From Micromonospora humi (lineage in GTDB: Bacteria > Actinomycetota > Actinomycetes > Mycobacteriales > Micromonosporaceae), in assembly GCF_900090105.1 (NCBI RefSeq), contig NZ_FMDM01000007.1:1-64000 (forward strand): 64,000 bases of DNA, read 5' to 3'. Positions 14,839-23,120 of the stretch are shown here, piece by piece. How positions within the stretch are numbered: the stretch's first letter is position 1; each line of letters starts with the position of its first letter. The notes beneath the pieces were generated by a model that searched no databases, was not told where the DNA came from, and saw only the letters and a program-made list of their open reading frames with translations. Both the position numbers and the translations under genes were made by a program.

Positions 14839-17222
14839 CGCTCTACGAGGAGGCCGTGACGTTCCTGGAGTCGGAGGGGTGGTCGGTTCCCGGGGAGAGC
14901 CGCAGCGAGGTCATCCGGGCCCGCCGGGCCGCGTACGCGGACAACAGCGAGCACATGACGGTCTGGTGCCCGACCGTCCCGGACGCCGACGACCTGCACC
15001 GGCGCGAGGCGAGCCTGCTGCAACGCTTCGGCGAGGAGGCCCGCACCCCGGGTGCGAAGTTCCTGCTGGTCGAGTCCACCCAGGGCCTGTCCACGGACTT
15101 CCGCCGGCTCGCCAAGCACGAGTTCAACGTCGACATCCGGGTCCCGATCCAGTTCTTCGACGCCCGGTTCAAGTGGGACGACTCGCCGACCTCGGCGATG
15201 GCCGGCACCGCCGCACAGCAGCTCAGCCGAGACGGGGAGGCCGCCGCCCGCAGGCGTACCCCGCAGCCGTTCCAGGCGGTCGGCACCGGGCAGGTCGGCG
15301 CCGACCTGCTGGCCGAGCTGGCGCACCGGTTCGACGCCGAACGTGGCTGGGAACGGCCGATCGTGCTGGTGACCGCGCCCGCCGGCTTCGGCAAGAGCGT
15401 GCTGTTCCAGTCGCTGTTCGCGACGCTCTACGCCAACTTCCAGAAGGCGAAGAAGCAGCTCCGGCGGGCCTACCGGCCGCTGCCGCTGCTGCCGGACTAC
15501 GCGGCACTGGCCAGCGCGCCGGCGCTGGGTCCGATGGTCGACGCGCTGTTGCAGACCGAGGTGGCGCGCCCGGTCAAGCAGCCTACCTTCCAGTGGATGC
15601 TCACCCGCGGGTTCGCGAGCTGGCTGCTGGACGGGCTGGACGAGGTCATCGCCCAAGACCCGGACTTCTTCGAGTACATCCGCGAGATCGTGGCCCGGCC
15701 GGACAACCCGACCACCCCGCGCATCCTGCTCTGCGTACGCGACTCGCTGCTCAGCTCCAACCAGGCGCTGCGGGACTTCCTGGCGGTGGCGCACGAGTAC
15801 GTCGAGGAGTTCCGGCTGCTGCCCTGGCAGCCGCAGTCGATCCGGACGTTCGCCCGGATCCGGCTCCAGGACGACGACCAGCGCCTGCTCGACATCCTGG
15901 AGGCGAAACCGCAGCTGATGCGCCTCTGCGGCACGCCCTACTACGCCGAGCTGCTGGCCGAACGGGTCGCGCTCGGCCAGACCGACGGCATCCCGGACGA
16001 CTACTCGGAGATGAACCTGGTCGACGACGCGGTGGACGCGATCATGGACCGCGAGTACAAGAAGGAGCAGTTGCAGGAGAGCATGGTCACCCGGCTGGAC
16101 CTGCTGGACATCATCAGCGACGTCGCCGTGGCCGAGCTGGAGAACGACAACCGGGGCGTGCCGGTGCACGACATCGGAGAACTCGCCGAGTTCGTGCTCC
16201 CGCCGGATCTTTCCGACACCGAACGAGAGCGGTGCACCGACGCGATCTGCCAGCTCCCGGTGTTCCGCGCCGCCTCGGAACACCAGCGGGTGCGCTTCGC
16301 CCAAGACGTGATCTTCGAGCACCAGATCGGCATCCGGGCCGCCCGCTACTTCGCGGTGAACCCGGTGCGGTTCGCGCAGTTGCTGGACTGCCGGCCCTTC
16401 CCGCCGGACTCGTTCGCCATCCGGGTGCTCTGCGCCCGAATCCGGGAACTCGCCGCCGGTGAGGAGCTGCTCATCCGGCTGGCCGGCGCGACCGTCACGC
16501 CGACCGCGTTCCGCAACATGCTCCAGGTGCTCCTCGGGCTGCCCGACTGCGACCGGCTGCTGACGGGTGCCCCGTTGGAGCGGCAGGACCTGTCCGGCCT
16601 GACGTTCGCGAACCTGTCGCTGGCCAGGGTCAGCTTCCGCGGTGCGAACCTGGAGTCGACCCGGTTCCAGAACTGCGACATGACCGGCTGCGACCTGTCC
16701 GACGCGACGCTGCACGGCACCCGCTTCGACGCCTGCCTGCCGACGCTCGCCGAGGCCGACTTCGGGCAGCTCACCGGCTTCGTCTCCGCCGAGATCGACA
16801 ATCGGGCGGCGATCGAGGACGTCGCGGACTTCGTCCGCCTGCTGGGCGCGGACGGCCGCCGGGAGCGGCCCTTCGTCGGGCCCTGTCCGACCGCCCTGCA
16901 ACTGCGCTTCCTGTTCCTGAAGTTCGTCCGGCCCGACGGGCACTACCGGCGGGACTCGCTCGATGAGAAGGGGCTGCTGTCGGGGCGGCGCGTCGTCGAC
17001 CCGGGCTCGGTGCTCACCGGCGCGGTGCGGGCCGGTTTCCTCACCGCCATCCCGAAACGCCGCCGGTACGAACGCACACACAGCCAGCTCTACGCGGACA
17101 TGGTGGGCTTCGCCCAGAACCTGCGGGTGACGCCCGCCATCCGGTCGCTGCTGGAGGACACCTGCCGGGTCGACGGGTGCGCGCACGTGGTCCAGGAGAA
17201 CGCCACCGCGGCCATGGACTGA
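14835..17222 (+). CDS. NACHT-type STAND ATPase with pentapeptide repeats
   Basis: A 795-residue STAND NTPase. Residues 1-130 are a mixed alpha/beta domain (YEEAVTFLESEGW, SEVIRARRA, AKFLLVESTQG, IRVPIQFFDARF) that I cannot assign; it is where an effector or adaptor is expected. The NACHT core has Walker A VTAPAGFGKSVLF (Lys187, Ser188) and Walker B SWLLDGLDEV (Asp266, Asp269, Glu270). A helical region follows, then a short pentapeptide-repeat block (about 580-635, FANLSLARVSFRGANLES), and a winged-helix-like tail. Bacterial NACHT proteins are documented antiphage sensors. The ATG overlaps the NERD-helicase stop (ATGA), indicating translational coupling. Confidence 0.8.
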   Translation: MTLYEEAVTFLESEGWSVPGESRSEVIRARRAAYADNSEHMTVWCPTVPDADDLHRREASLLQRFGEEARTPGAKFLLVESTQGLSTDFRRLAKHEFNVDIRVPIQFFDARFKWDDSPTSAMAGTAAQQLSRDGEAAARRRTPQPFQAVGTGQVGADLLAELAHRFDAERGWERPIVLVTAPAGFGKSVLFQSLFATLYANFQKAKKQLRRAYRPLPLLPDYAALASAPALGPMVDALLQTEVARPVKQPTFQWMLTRGFASWLLDGLDEVIAQDPDFFEYIREIVARPDNPTTPRILLCVRDSLLSSNQALRDFLAVAHEYVEEFRLLPWQPQSIRTFARIRLQDDDQRLLDILEAKPQLMRLCGTPYYAELLAERVALGQTDGIPDDYSEMNLVDDAVDAIMDREYKKEQLQESMVTRLDLLDIISDVAVAELENDNRGVPVHDIGELAEFVLPPDLSDTERERCTDAICQLPVFRAASEHQRVRFAQDVIFEHQIGIRAARYFAVNPVRFAQLLDCRPFPPDSFAIRVLCARIRELAAGEELLIRLAGATVTPTAFRNMLQVLLGLPDCDRLLTGAPLERQDLSGLTFANLSLARVSFRGANLESTRFQNCDMTGCDLSDATLHGTRFDACLPTLAEADFGQLTGFVSAEIDNRAAIEDVADFVRLLGADGRRERPFVGPCPTALQLRFLFLKFVRPDGHYRRDSLDEKGLLSGRRVVDPGSVLTGAVRAGFLTAIPKRRRYERTHSQLYADMVGFAQNLRVTPAIRSLLEDTCRVDGCAHVVQENATAAMD

Positions 17223-17292
17223 CACCTCCGGTCCGGCCCGTGCGACCCGTTCGGATCTTCCGACGGTGGCGGGCGGTGGGCAGGATGGCCGG

Positions 17293-17505
17293 GTGCATCC
17301 TCACGACCCTTATCAGCCGGATCCGTACCAGCCGTACTATCCGCCGCAGTACCCGCCGCCGGAGCCGGAGGGGATCAACTGGTCGACGGTTCTCTGGGTC
17401 GCGGTGCCGGCGCTGCTGGTGATCCTGTGCTGTGCCGGGTGCGTGGTCTCCGGGTTCGCCGGGGGGTTCATGGACGGCTTCGAGGAGGGCTACTCGTCGT
17501 CGTAG
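17293..17505 (+). CDS. small proline/tyrosine-rich single-TM protein
   Basis: A 70-residue protein. The N-terminal half is rich in Pro, Tyr and Gln (DPYQPDPYQPYYPPQYPPP), followed by one TM helix WVAVPALLVILCCAGCVVSGF (about 45-63) and a short acidic tail ending YSSS. Such cytosolic PY-rich/TM mini-proteins are common in actinomycetes and unassigned. GTG 17293 gives this product; a longer in-frame start at 17266 adds low-complexity residues without a ribosome site. It is first in a run of four same-strand genes. Confidence 0.5.
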   Translation: MHPHDPYQPDPYQPYYPPQYPPPEPEGINWSTVLWVAVPALLVILCCAGCVVSGFAGGFMDGFEEGYSSS

Positions 17506-17528
17506 CGGCGGTGCGTTAGACAGGGATC

Positions 17529-17837
17529 ATGACCTTGAGCGTGCTGCCCTGGCTGGGCGGGGCCGTGGTGGCGGTGGCGGCCGGGTTCCTGGCCGCCCTG
17601 CTGCCCCGGCGTCGCGCCCGCGCCGACGGCCGGAAGGTCGCCTGGTCGGCGGCGCGGGCGGCGATCCACGACGCCACCGTCAGCCGGGACGCGGCGGCCA
17701 CGCCGGTGCCCGAGGCGGAGCGGCTGCTGGCCCGCGCCGAACTGCTCGCCGCCGCGCCCGGCGGCGGCGCGGACGCGGCCCGGGAGGCGGCCGCGCACGC
17801 CCGCCGCGCCGACGAGCTGTGGCGGGCCGGCGCGTGA
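17529..17837 (+). CDS. DUF6403-family small membrane protein
   Basis: A 102-residue protein with one N-terminal TM helix (about 5-25), PRRRARADGRKVAWSAARA and an HDATVSRDAAATPVPEAERL segment, then a helical C-terminal half rich in Ala/Arg ending ADELWRAGA. These patterns match what I recall of DUF6403, an actinobacterial family of unknown role. The stop overlaps the start of the next gene (GTGA at 17834-17837), so the two are coupled. The neighbouring membrane proteins probably act with it at the envelope. Confidence 0.65.
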   Translation: MTLSVLPWLGGAVVAVAAGFLAALLPRRRARADGRKVAWSAARAAIHDATVSRDAAATPVPEAERLLARAELLAAAPGGGADAAREAAAHARRADELWRAGA

Positions 17838-19186
17838 GGGTACGCCGGGAGCTGCTGCGCTGGTCGCTGCTGGCCGTCGCGGCGGCCGTGCTCGTGGTGT
17901 TCCTGGTCGCGCAGCGGCAGAGCGTCGAGGTCAGCTACGGGCGGTCGCCGTCGTCGGCGTCGCTGCCCGCCGAGGGGTCCGCCGGGGAGCTGAGCGACGC
18001 GAGCGTGCCCTCGGTCGAGGAGATGACCGCGCGGGTGGCGGCCGAGCCGGTCGTCCGCCTGCCCGGCGCGGTCGCGCGGTGGGACGAGGGGCGGGTGCGG
18101 GCCGCCGCCGGCCCCGGCGGCACCCGGATCCTGGTCGCCCCGCCCGGGCTGGACGAGGCGGAACGCCGGCGGGTCAAGGACGTCGAGAACGCCGAGATCC
18201 GGATCGTCGGCACCGAGGTCAGTGGTGGTGTGCTGGCGGCCACGCCGGACGACCTGCCGGGCTGGCGGGCCCAGTTCGCCACCGCCGACGTCACCGACCA
18301 GGTGCTCACGCTGCTCGCCGCGCTGCGCAAGCAGCCGTCCCCACCGGACCGCGACGACCTGCGCTGGCGGGAGCCGACCACCGCCGAGCTGGCCCCGGTG
18401 ACCGCCGCGCTGCGCGCCACCGGCCGGTGGGTCGCCCCCGGCGCGACGCTGCCCCGGCTGCCGGAGAAGGCCGTGTCGGAGGCGTTCCCGGGCGGGGCCT
18501 GGTTCGTCGTGCTGCCGACGCAGCCGTACGGGACGCCGCTACCCGGGTACGGGCCGGCGCTGCACCGGCTCGCCCCGGACCGGCCGGTGGTGGTGATGTA
18601 CGGCGGCTGGATCGAGTACCACGGTCCGGGCGCGTCCGAGTTCGCCGAGGTGGCCGGCGCCAGCTTCTACGCCCAGTACGGCAGCCGGCTCAGCCGCTAC
18701 TCGTACCCGCAGCTCAACGTGCTCGCCGCATACCTGGCGCGGGTCACCGACGTGCGCTACGCGGGGCTGTTCGACAGGCCGCTGCCGTACCGGCCGTTCG
18801 ACCCGCTGCGGGTGGCGCTGCCGGCGCTGCCGTGGCTCTTCGCCGGCTGCGTGGCCGGCTTCGTGGCGCTGTCGATCCGCACCGTGCGCGGCGCCGGTCG
18901 GCGCCGGCCGGGCGAGGTCGGGCCGGGCGGCACGCCGGCGCGGCTGGCCGGGCTCTCCGCGCTGGCCGTGGAGCTGTCGCTGCTGACCGACGCGCGCAGC
19001 GACCCGGCGCTGGTGCGCGGCATCGGCCGGCTGCGCTCGGCCCGGTACGCGCTCGACGACGGGTTGCCCGACAAGCACGTACGCCGGCTGCTGGCCGACG
19101 CGGAGGCCGAGCTGGACGGCGTGGCCCGGGACGTGCGGATGCCCGGCTACCGGCCGGACGTCTACCTGCGGGGGAGGCTGTCGTGA
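17834..19186 (+). CDS. two-TM membrane protein, unknown, DUF6403 operon
   Basis: A 450-residue protein. A TM helix near the N-terminus (LLRWSLLAVAAAVLVVFLVA, 6-25), a large extracytoplasmic domain of about 290 residues with Trp/Tyr-rich patches (GGWIEYHGPGASEF, FYAQYGSRLSRYSYPQL), a second TM helix (LPWLFAGCVAGFVALSI, about 335-351), and a cytosolic helical tail. No catalytic motif was found. GTG 17834 overlaps the DUF6403 stop. The stop likewise overlaps the start of the next gene (GTGA at 19183-19186), so the three genes are translated as a chain. Confidence 0.6.
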   Translation: MRVRRELLRWSLLAVAAAVLVVFLVAQRQSVEVSYGRSPSSASLPAEGSAGELSDASVPSVEEMTARVAAEPVVRLPGAVARWDEGRVRAAAGPGGTRILVAPPGLDEAERRRVKDVENAEIRIVGTEVSGGVLAATPDDLPGWRAQFATADVTDQVLTLLAALRKQPSPPDRDDLRWREPTTAELAPVTAALRATGRWVAPGATLPRLPEKAVSEAFPGGAWFVVLPTQPYGTPLPGYGPALHRLAPDRPVVVMYGGWIEYHGPGASEFAEVAGASFYAQYGSRLSRYSYPQLNVLAAYLARVTDVRYAGLFDRPLPYRPFDPLRVALPALPWLFAGCVAGFVALSIRTVRGAGRRRPGEVGPGGTPARLAGLSALAVELSLLTDARSDPALVRGIGRLRSARYALDDGLPDKHVRRLLADAEAELDGVARDVRMPGYRPDVYLRGRLS

Positions 19187-20247
19187 CCGCCACCGTGCGC
19201 CGCCTGCTCGGCCGGCTGGTCGGCACCGCGTTCGGGCGGGCGGTGTTGGCCTGCCTGGCGCTGGCCGGCTGGGCGTTGTGGTCCGGCGGCCTGTTCGACG
19301 GGCCGGCGGCCCGGCAGGTGCGTGCCTCGTCGGTCTACGCGGCGCCCGGCGTCGACCTGGACCGGGCCGCCGCCGAACGGGTCATCGGCAACCGGCGGCT
19401 GGTCGTGCTGATGATGAGGCCGGGCGCCGACCTGCCCGGGGCCTGCGACGACACCGAACGCGCCACGCAGGGGACGCTGGTGCTGGCGATGAGTCGCGAC
19501 GGCGACGACTGGGACACGTACGGCTGCTCCCGCCTCGGCGGTGACAGCCCGCGCGACATCGGCCGTTCGATGGTCGTGGAGACCGTGATCGGCCAGGGCG
19601 CGGACGCGTTCGTGGACCGGCCGGTCGAGGCGCTGAAGGTGATCGTGCTCAACTACGACAAGCTGGTCCGGACCGGCCTGGTGCCCGACGGCGGACGCAC
19701 CATCAGCCCGTCGCTGCCGCGCTACCTGCTGGCCGGTGGCGCGGTCGGCGGCGTGGTGGCCGGCGCGGCGGTGCTCTGGTGGGGCGGTCGGCGGGCCGGG
19801 CGGCTGGCCGACGCGCGGCGGGCCGGGCGGGACGCGCGCGCCGACGAGCGGGCCGCCCTCGGCGCCGCGACCGCCGTCCTGGCCCAGCAGATCATCGACC
19901 TCGACGCCACCGGCGGAAAGGCCGGTCGGCGGTTGGCCGCCGACTACGTGGGGCTGCTCGACGAGGTGTCCGGCGCGGACCCCGGGGACGTGGGCCGGCT
20001 GCGTGAGCGGGTCGAGGAGCTGAGCCGCCGGGCGGCGGACCTGGTCGCCGACGCGGCCGCCGGTCCCGACGCCGGTGGGACGTCGGGTCGGGGTGCCCGC
20101 GGGCGGGCCGCTCGCGGCACCGGCGGGGCGTCGGGTCGGGAGTCCGGTGGGGGGTCCGGCGGGAAGCCGTACACGCCGCCGCGGCAGGGGGCCGGCGGGA
20201 CGGCGGGAAAGGGCCGGGCCCGGACGCGCGGACGGGGCCGGCGGTGA
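19183..20247 (+). CDS. two-TM membrane protein with Gly/Arg-rich tail, DUF6403 operon
   Basis: A 354-residue protein with an N-terminal TM helix (about 17-36), an outer domain of about 140 residues containing a short motif region (LVVLMMRPGADLPGACDDTE with two Cys in the domain), and a second TM helix (YLLAGGAVGGVVAGAAVLWW). The cytosolic tail carries a helical DUF-like block and then a low-complexity Gly/Arg/Ser region ending GKGRARTRGRGRR. The outer domain may be a TPM/phosphatase-like or adhesion-like module; not recognised. GGGGAGG lies 5 nt before GTG 19183. The last codons form the left arm of the terminator hairpin. Confidence 0.6.
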   Translation: MTATVRRLLGRLVGTAFGRAVLACLALAGWALWSGGLFDGPAARQVRASSVYAAPGVDLDRAAAERVIGNRRLVVLMMRPGADLPGACDDTERATQGTLVLAMSRDGDDWDTYGCSRLGGDSPRDIGRSMVVETVIGQGADAFVDRPVEALKVIVLNYDKLVRTGLVPDGGRTISPSLPRYLLAGGAVGGVVAGAAVLWWGGRRAGRLADARRAGRDARADERAALGAATAVLAQQIIDLDATGGKAGRRLAADYVGLLDEVSGADPGDVGRLRERVEELSRRAADLVADAAAGPDAGGTSGRGARGRAARGTGGASGRESGGGSGGKPYTPPRQGAGGTAGKGRARTRGRGRR

Positions 20248-20262
20248 ACCGCCGGCCCCGTC
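20231..20262. terminator. bidirectional hairpin terminator
   Basis: A perfect 15-bp inverted repeat (20231-20245 and 20248-20262) with a 2-base centre, lying between the convergent DUF6403 operon and the snapalysin gene, and overlapping the operon's stop codon. No T-tract, as is common for actinomycete hairpin terminators. Confidence 0.65.
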
Positions 20263-20275
20263 GATGGAGCGTTCG

Positions 20276-20842
20276 TCAGCGACCGGCGCCGACCACCGTG
20301 GCGGCCGGCCAGCTGCCGCTGAAGACCTGGGCGGGCGTCGCGCTGCGGGCGGCGAAGCCGAACAGCGAGTCGACCCGGGCGGCCTCGGCCGAGCTGGGGT
20401 ACGGGTTGGTGCAGCTGGTGCCGGCGCTGCCGCCGGACATCAGGATGGCGCAGTTGCCGTTGTAGTTGTCCGGCAGGCCGAGGATGTGGCCGATCTCGTG
20501 CGTCATGATGCGCAGCGGCGAGTACTGCTGGGCCTGGTAGTAGTCGATGACCACGCGGCCGTTGCCGAGGCTGGTGCGCTGGGCGTAGGACCCGCCGCCG
20601 TAGGTGTAGTAGATCATCAGGTTCGACCCGCACTGGGCCATGTTGATGTTGTTGGTGTAGTTGTTCCAGATGGACGCCGCCTGCACCGCGTAGCTGGCGA
20701 ACGGGCCGGCCTGGCTGGTGTTGTAGCAGACGTTGCGGACCGCGGCGGAGGCCGGTGCCGGGTTGACGGCGACCGCGCCCAGCGCCGTCAGCGTCACGGC
20801 CGCGAGGGTGGCGAGGATCCGGGACAGCTTCGGCTTGCGCAT
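20276..20842 (-). CDS. snpA: snapalysin-type (M7) secreted zinc metalloprotease
   Basis: A 188-residue exported protease. The signal peptide covers about residues 1-34 (KPKLSRIL, hydrophobic LAAVTLTALGAVAV, ASAA). The catalytic motif is THEIGHILGLPDNYN: His115, Glu116, His119 and Asp125 as the aspzincin-like third ligand that distinguishes snapalysins from other HExxH enzymes, followed by a Met-turn ILMSGG. Two Cys pairs (Cys39/Cys71 and Cys131/Cys143 are candidates) suggest disulfides. Length matches the family's small mature enzyme of about 140 residues. The classical divergent LysR activator of Streptomyces snpA is absent here. Confidence 0.88.
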   Translation of the reverse strand: MRKPKLSRILATLAAVTLTALGAVAVNPAPASAAVRNVCYNTSQAGPFASYAVQAASIWNNYTNNINMAQCGSNLMIYYTYGGGSYAQRTSLGNGRVVIDYYQAQQYSPLRIMTHEIGHILGLPDNYNGNCAILMSGGSAGTSCTNPYPSSAEAARVDSLFGFAARSATPAQVFSGSWPAATVVGAGR

Positions 20843-20887
20843 GGTTCACACTCCTGGGGGATGGGGGGTGTGCCTTGACGCCGACAG

Positions 20888-20915
20888 CCTATAGATAGGG
20901 ATTCATCGATATCAA
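20888..20915 (-). promoter_or_regulatory. candidate snpA promoter
   Basis: On the minus strand, TTGATA (20915-20910) and TATAGG (20893-20888) are 16 bp apart in a locally AT-rich stretch containing the dyad CCTATAGATAGG (20888-20899). Distance to the start codon is about 46 nt. A dyad over the -10 suggests repressor control. Confidence 0.5.
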
Positions 20916-20960
20916 GGTGTGCGCTGAACTGATCGGGGTCGATCGTCCGTACCCCTGGTC

Positions 20961-21359
20961 GTGCGGACGACGGAGCTGGTGACATGCGCCCAGGAGCCCC
21001 GCGACCGGCTCGGCCCGGCCGCCGTACGCGCGGCGGTGCACCGCTGGATGCGGCTGGTCGCGGCGGACGCGGAGCTGGCTCCGTACCTGCTCGGCACCGA
21101 CCGCCGCCGCCTCGCCGCGCTGCTCGCCCTGGTGATAAGGAGGGGCCCCCGCTTAACGCCTCCGGTAGAGCAGGGGCCCCCGCTTGACACCTCCGGGCCG
21201 TGGCCGGCGGCGGACGGCGGGTGGTGCCGCCCGCCGCTGACCGAGGAACAGCGGTGGCGCGTCCTCGACTATCTGGCCGCCGCGCTCTGGGCGCTCGACC
21301 TGCCGGCGGACGCGGTCGTCGACGCGCAGCGGGCGGTCGCCGGCCTGCTCCGGGCGTGA
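20961..21359 (+). CDS. globin-like (truncated haemoglobin-like) protein interrupted by repeat
   Basis: A 132-residue product. The N-terminal block (LGPAAVRAAVHRWMRLVAAD, AELAPYLLGTDRRRLAALLALVI) resembles helices A-E of group 1 truncated haemoglobins. The C-terminal block (PPLTEEQRWRVLDYLAAALW) resembles the G/H helices. Between them, residues about 59-78 (RGPRLTPPVEQGPPLDTSG) are encoded by repeat copy 3, which replaces the segment expected to carry the proximal His. The frame stays open, so a full-length product could be made but is unlikely to bind haem normally. Probably a decaying gene or a neo-peptide. GTG 20961 is uncertain; GTG 20979 is possible. Confidence 0.45.
   Translation: MRTTELVTCAQEPRDRLGPAAVRAAVHRWMRLVAADAELAPYLLGTDRRRLAALLALVIRRGPRLTPPVEQGPPLDTSGPWPAADGGWCRPPLTEEQRWRVLDYLAAALWALDLPADAVVDAQRAVAGLLRA
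21134..21188. repeat. paired GC-palindrome repeat, copy 3 (inverted, inside a gene)
   Basis: Reads on the minus strand as GTCAAGCGGGGGCCCC, CTACCGGAGGC, then TTAAGCGGGGGCCCC, the same paired layout as copies 1 and 2 but in opposite orientation and with CG instead of AA. It lies in frame within the globin-like gene. Confidence 0.75.
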
Positions 21360-21366
21360 GCGCGAC

Positions 21367-22134
21367 TCAGGTGGCGGCGTGCGGGTCGGCCGCGTTCAGG
21401 GTGGCGACCACCTGGTCGTAATCACCGCGCGCCTCGGCGTGCCGGAGGAACTTCACCCGCTCGACCTGGATCTCGGTGGCGTCCGGCCGGGTCTCCAGCA
21501 GCGACACCACCTCGGCCACGAACTCGTCCAGCGGCATGGCGAACTCGCTGGTCTCCTGGCCGGGCAGCAGCCCCGTCCGCACCGCCGGCGGCACCAGCTC
21601 CACCACCCGTACGCCGGTCTCGGCGAGCTGCAACCGGATCGACTCGCTGAGCATGTGGATCGCGGCCTTCGAGGCGTTGTAGCTGGGCGTGACCCGCAGC
21701 GGGACGAACCCCAGCCCGGACGAGACCGTGACGATGGTGGCGTCCGGCCGCTTCGTCAGGTGCTCGACGAACGCACCGATCAGCCGGATCGGGCCGAGCA
21801 CGTTGGTGGTCACCACCTCCTCGGCCGAGGCGAGGAACGTCTCCGGCGACCGCCAGTCCTCGACCCGCATCACACCGGCCATCGCGACCAGGACGTTGAG
21901 GTCCGGGTGCCGGGCCAGCACCGTCTCCGCCGCCGTCGCGATGCTGGCCGGGTCGGTGGTGTCGATGGATACGGTGTCCAGGTCGGGGTGGGCCGCGGCG
22001 ATCTCGTCGAGCAGCTCGGTACGCCGGCCGCCGACGATCACCGTGTTGCCCCGGTCCCGCAGGGCGAGCGCCAGCGCCAGGCCGATCCCACTGGTGGCGC
22101 CCGGAATGAAGATCGTGTTTCCGGAGATGTCCAT
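21367..22134 (-). CDS. SDR-family oxidoreductase (DltE-like)
   Basis: A 255-residue classical short-chain dehydrogenase. The cofactor motif GATSGIG (12-18), catalytic Ser139, Tyr152 and Lys156 (SYNASKAAIH), and VVELVPPAVRTGLLP after the active site are all present. The pattern VTNVLGPIRLI is in the NxxG position. The closest named relatives are DltE-like oxidoreductases; substrate unknown. Cytosolic. ATG 22134 (MDISGNTIFIPG) is used; an upstream start adds nine non-conserved residues. It is divergent from the XRE regulator gene, which probably controls it. Confidence 0.82.
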   Translation of the reverse strand: MDISGNTIFIPGATSGIGLALALALRDRGNTVIVGGRRTELLDEIAAAHPDLDTVSIDTTDPASIATAAETVLARHPDLNVLVAMAGVMRVEDWRSPETFLASAEEVVTTNVLGPIRLIGAFVEHLTKRPDATIVTVSSGLGFVPLRVTPSYNASKAAIHMLSESIRLQLAETGVRVVELVPPAVRTGLLPGQETSEFAMPLDEFVAEVVSLLETRPDATEIQVERVKFLRHAEARGDYDQVVATLNAADPHAAT

Positions 22135-22233
22135 GCCCCCAGCATGGTCCCCCGGCACGGAGCGGGGCAGAGATCAGTGATCGGGGGACCGCCGATCCCT
22201 GGTTCCCGCCGCCACGCGTCGGATACTCGGATC

Positions 22234-23073
22234 ATGGACCGTGGTGCCCTGGCCGACTTCCTCCGTCGTCGCCGCGAGGCGCTGCGCCCCGGCGACGTGG
22301 GGCTGCCCGAGGGCGCCCGTCGCCGGGCGCCCGGCCTGCGACGGGAGGAGGTCGCCGCGCTCGCCGCCATGTCCACCGACTACTACACCCGGCTGGAGCA
22401 GCGGCGCGGTCCGCAACCGAGCCCGAACCTGCTCGCCGGGCTGGCGCGGGCGCTGCGGTTGACCGGCGACGAACGTGACTACCTGTTCCGGGTGGCCGGG
22501 CACAGCCCGCCCGAGGCGGTCGGTACCGCCACCCACGTGGCGCCGGCGCTGCTGCGGGTGCTGGACCGGCTGGCGGACACGCCGGCGCTGATCCTGTCGA
22601 ACCTCGGCGAGACGCTGGTGCAGAACCGGCTGTCCGCCGCGCTGCTCGGCGACCGGTCGCGACACACCGGGCTGGCGCGCAGCGAGGTCTACCGGTGGTT
22701 CACCGAGCCGGGGGAGCGATGGCGCTACCCGGCCGAGGACCACGACCGGCAGAGCCGCGCCCAGGTCGCCAACCTGCGCGCCGCGTACGGGTCGATGGGC
22801 CCGCGGTCCCGCGCCGGCGAGCTGGTGCGGGCGCTGCGGGCGGCCAGCGCCGAGTTCGCCGAACTGTGGGACCGGCACGAGGTGGCGCAGCGCTTCGCCG
22901 ACCACAAGACGCTGATCCATCCGGAACTCGGCCCGATCGAGCTGGACTGCCAGGTGCTGTTCACCGAGGACCAGTCGCAGGCGCTGCTCGTGCTCACCGC
23001 GCCGCCGCGCAGCGAGGGCGCGGAGAAGCTACGTCTGCTCGCCGTGCTCGGGCACGAGCGCTTCCCCGCCTGA
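22234..23073 (+). CDS. XRE-family transcriptional regulator with MmyB-like ligand domain
   Basis: A 279-residue regulator. An N-terminal HTH (GLRREEVAALAAMSTDYYTR, residues 34-53, then LEQRRGPQPS) is the typical actinobacterial XRE signature, followed by the MmyB-like PAS-fold ligand-binding domain (residues 100-275, with ALILSNLGETLVQNRLSAAL and VYRWFTEPGERWRYP). Such regulators usually control an adjacent oxidoreductase; here an SDR gene is divergent with a 99-bp gap. Cytosolic. ATG 22234 is the clear start. Confidence 0.85.
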   Translation: MDRGALADFLRRRREALRPGDVGLPEGARRRAPGLRREEVAALAAMSTDYYTRLEQRRGPQPSPNLLAGLARALRLTGDERDYLFRVAGHSPPEAVGTATHVAPALLRVLDRLADTPALILSNLGETLVQNRLSAALLGDRSRHTGLARSEVYRWFTEPGERWRYPAEDHDRQSRAQVANLRAAYGSMGPRSRAGELVRALRAASAEFAELWDRHEVAQRFADHKTLIHPELGPIELDCQVLFTEDQSQALLVLTAPPRSEGAEKLRLLAVLGHERFPA

Positions 23074-23089
23074 CCCGCGCCGACCGCGC

Positions 23090-23120
23090 CGTGAATCGGG
23101 CACAGGAACGGTGATTCACG
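23090..23120. terminator. inverted repeat after XRE gene
   Basis: CGTGAATC (23090-23097) and GATTCACG (23113-23120) with a 15-base loop, 17 bp after the XRE stop. Either a weak terminator or an operator for the next operon; arms are low in GC for a terminator here. Confidence 0.4.
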
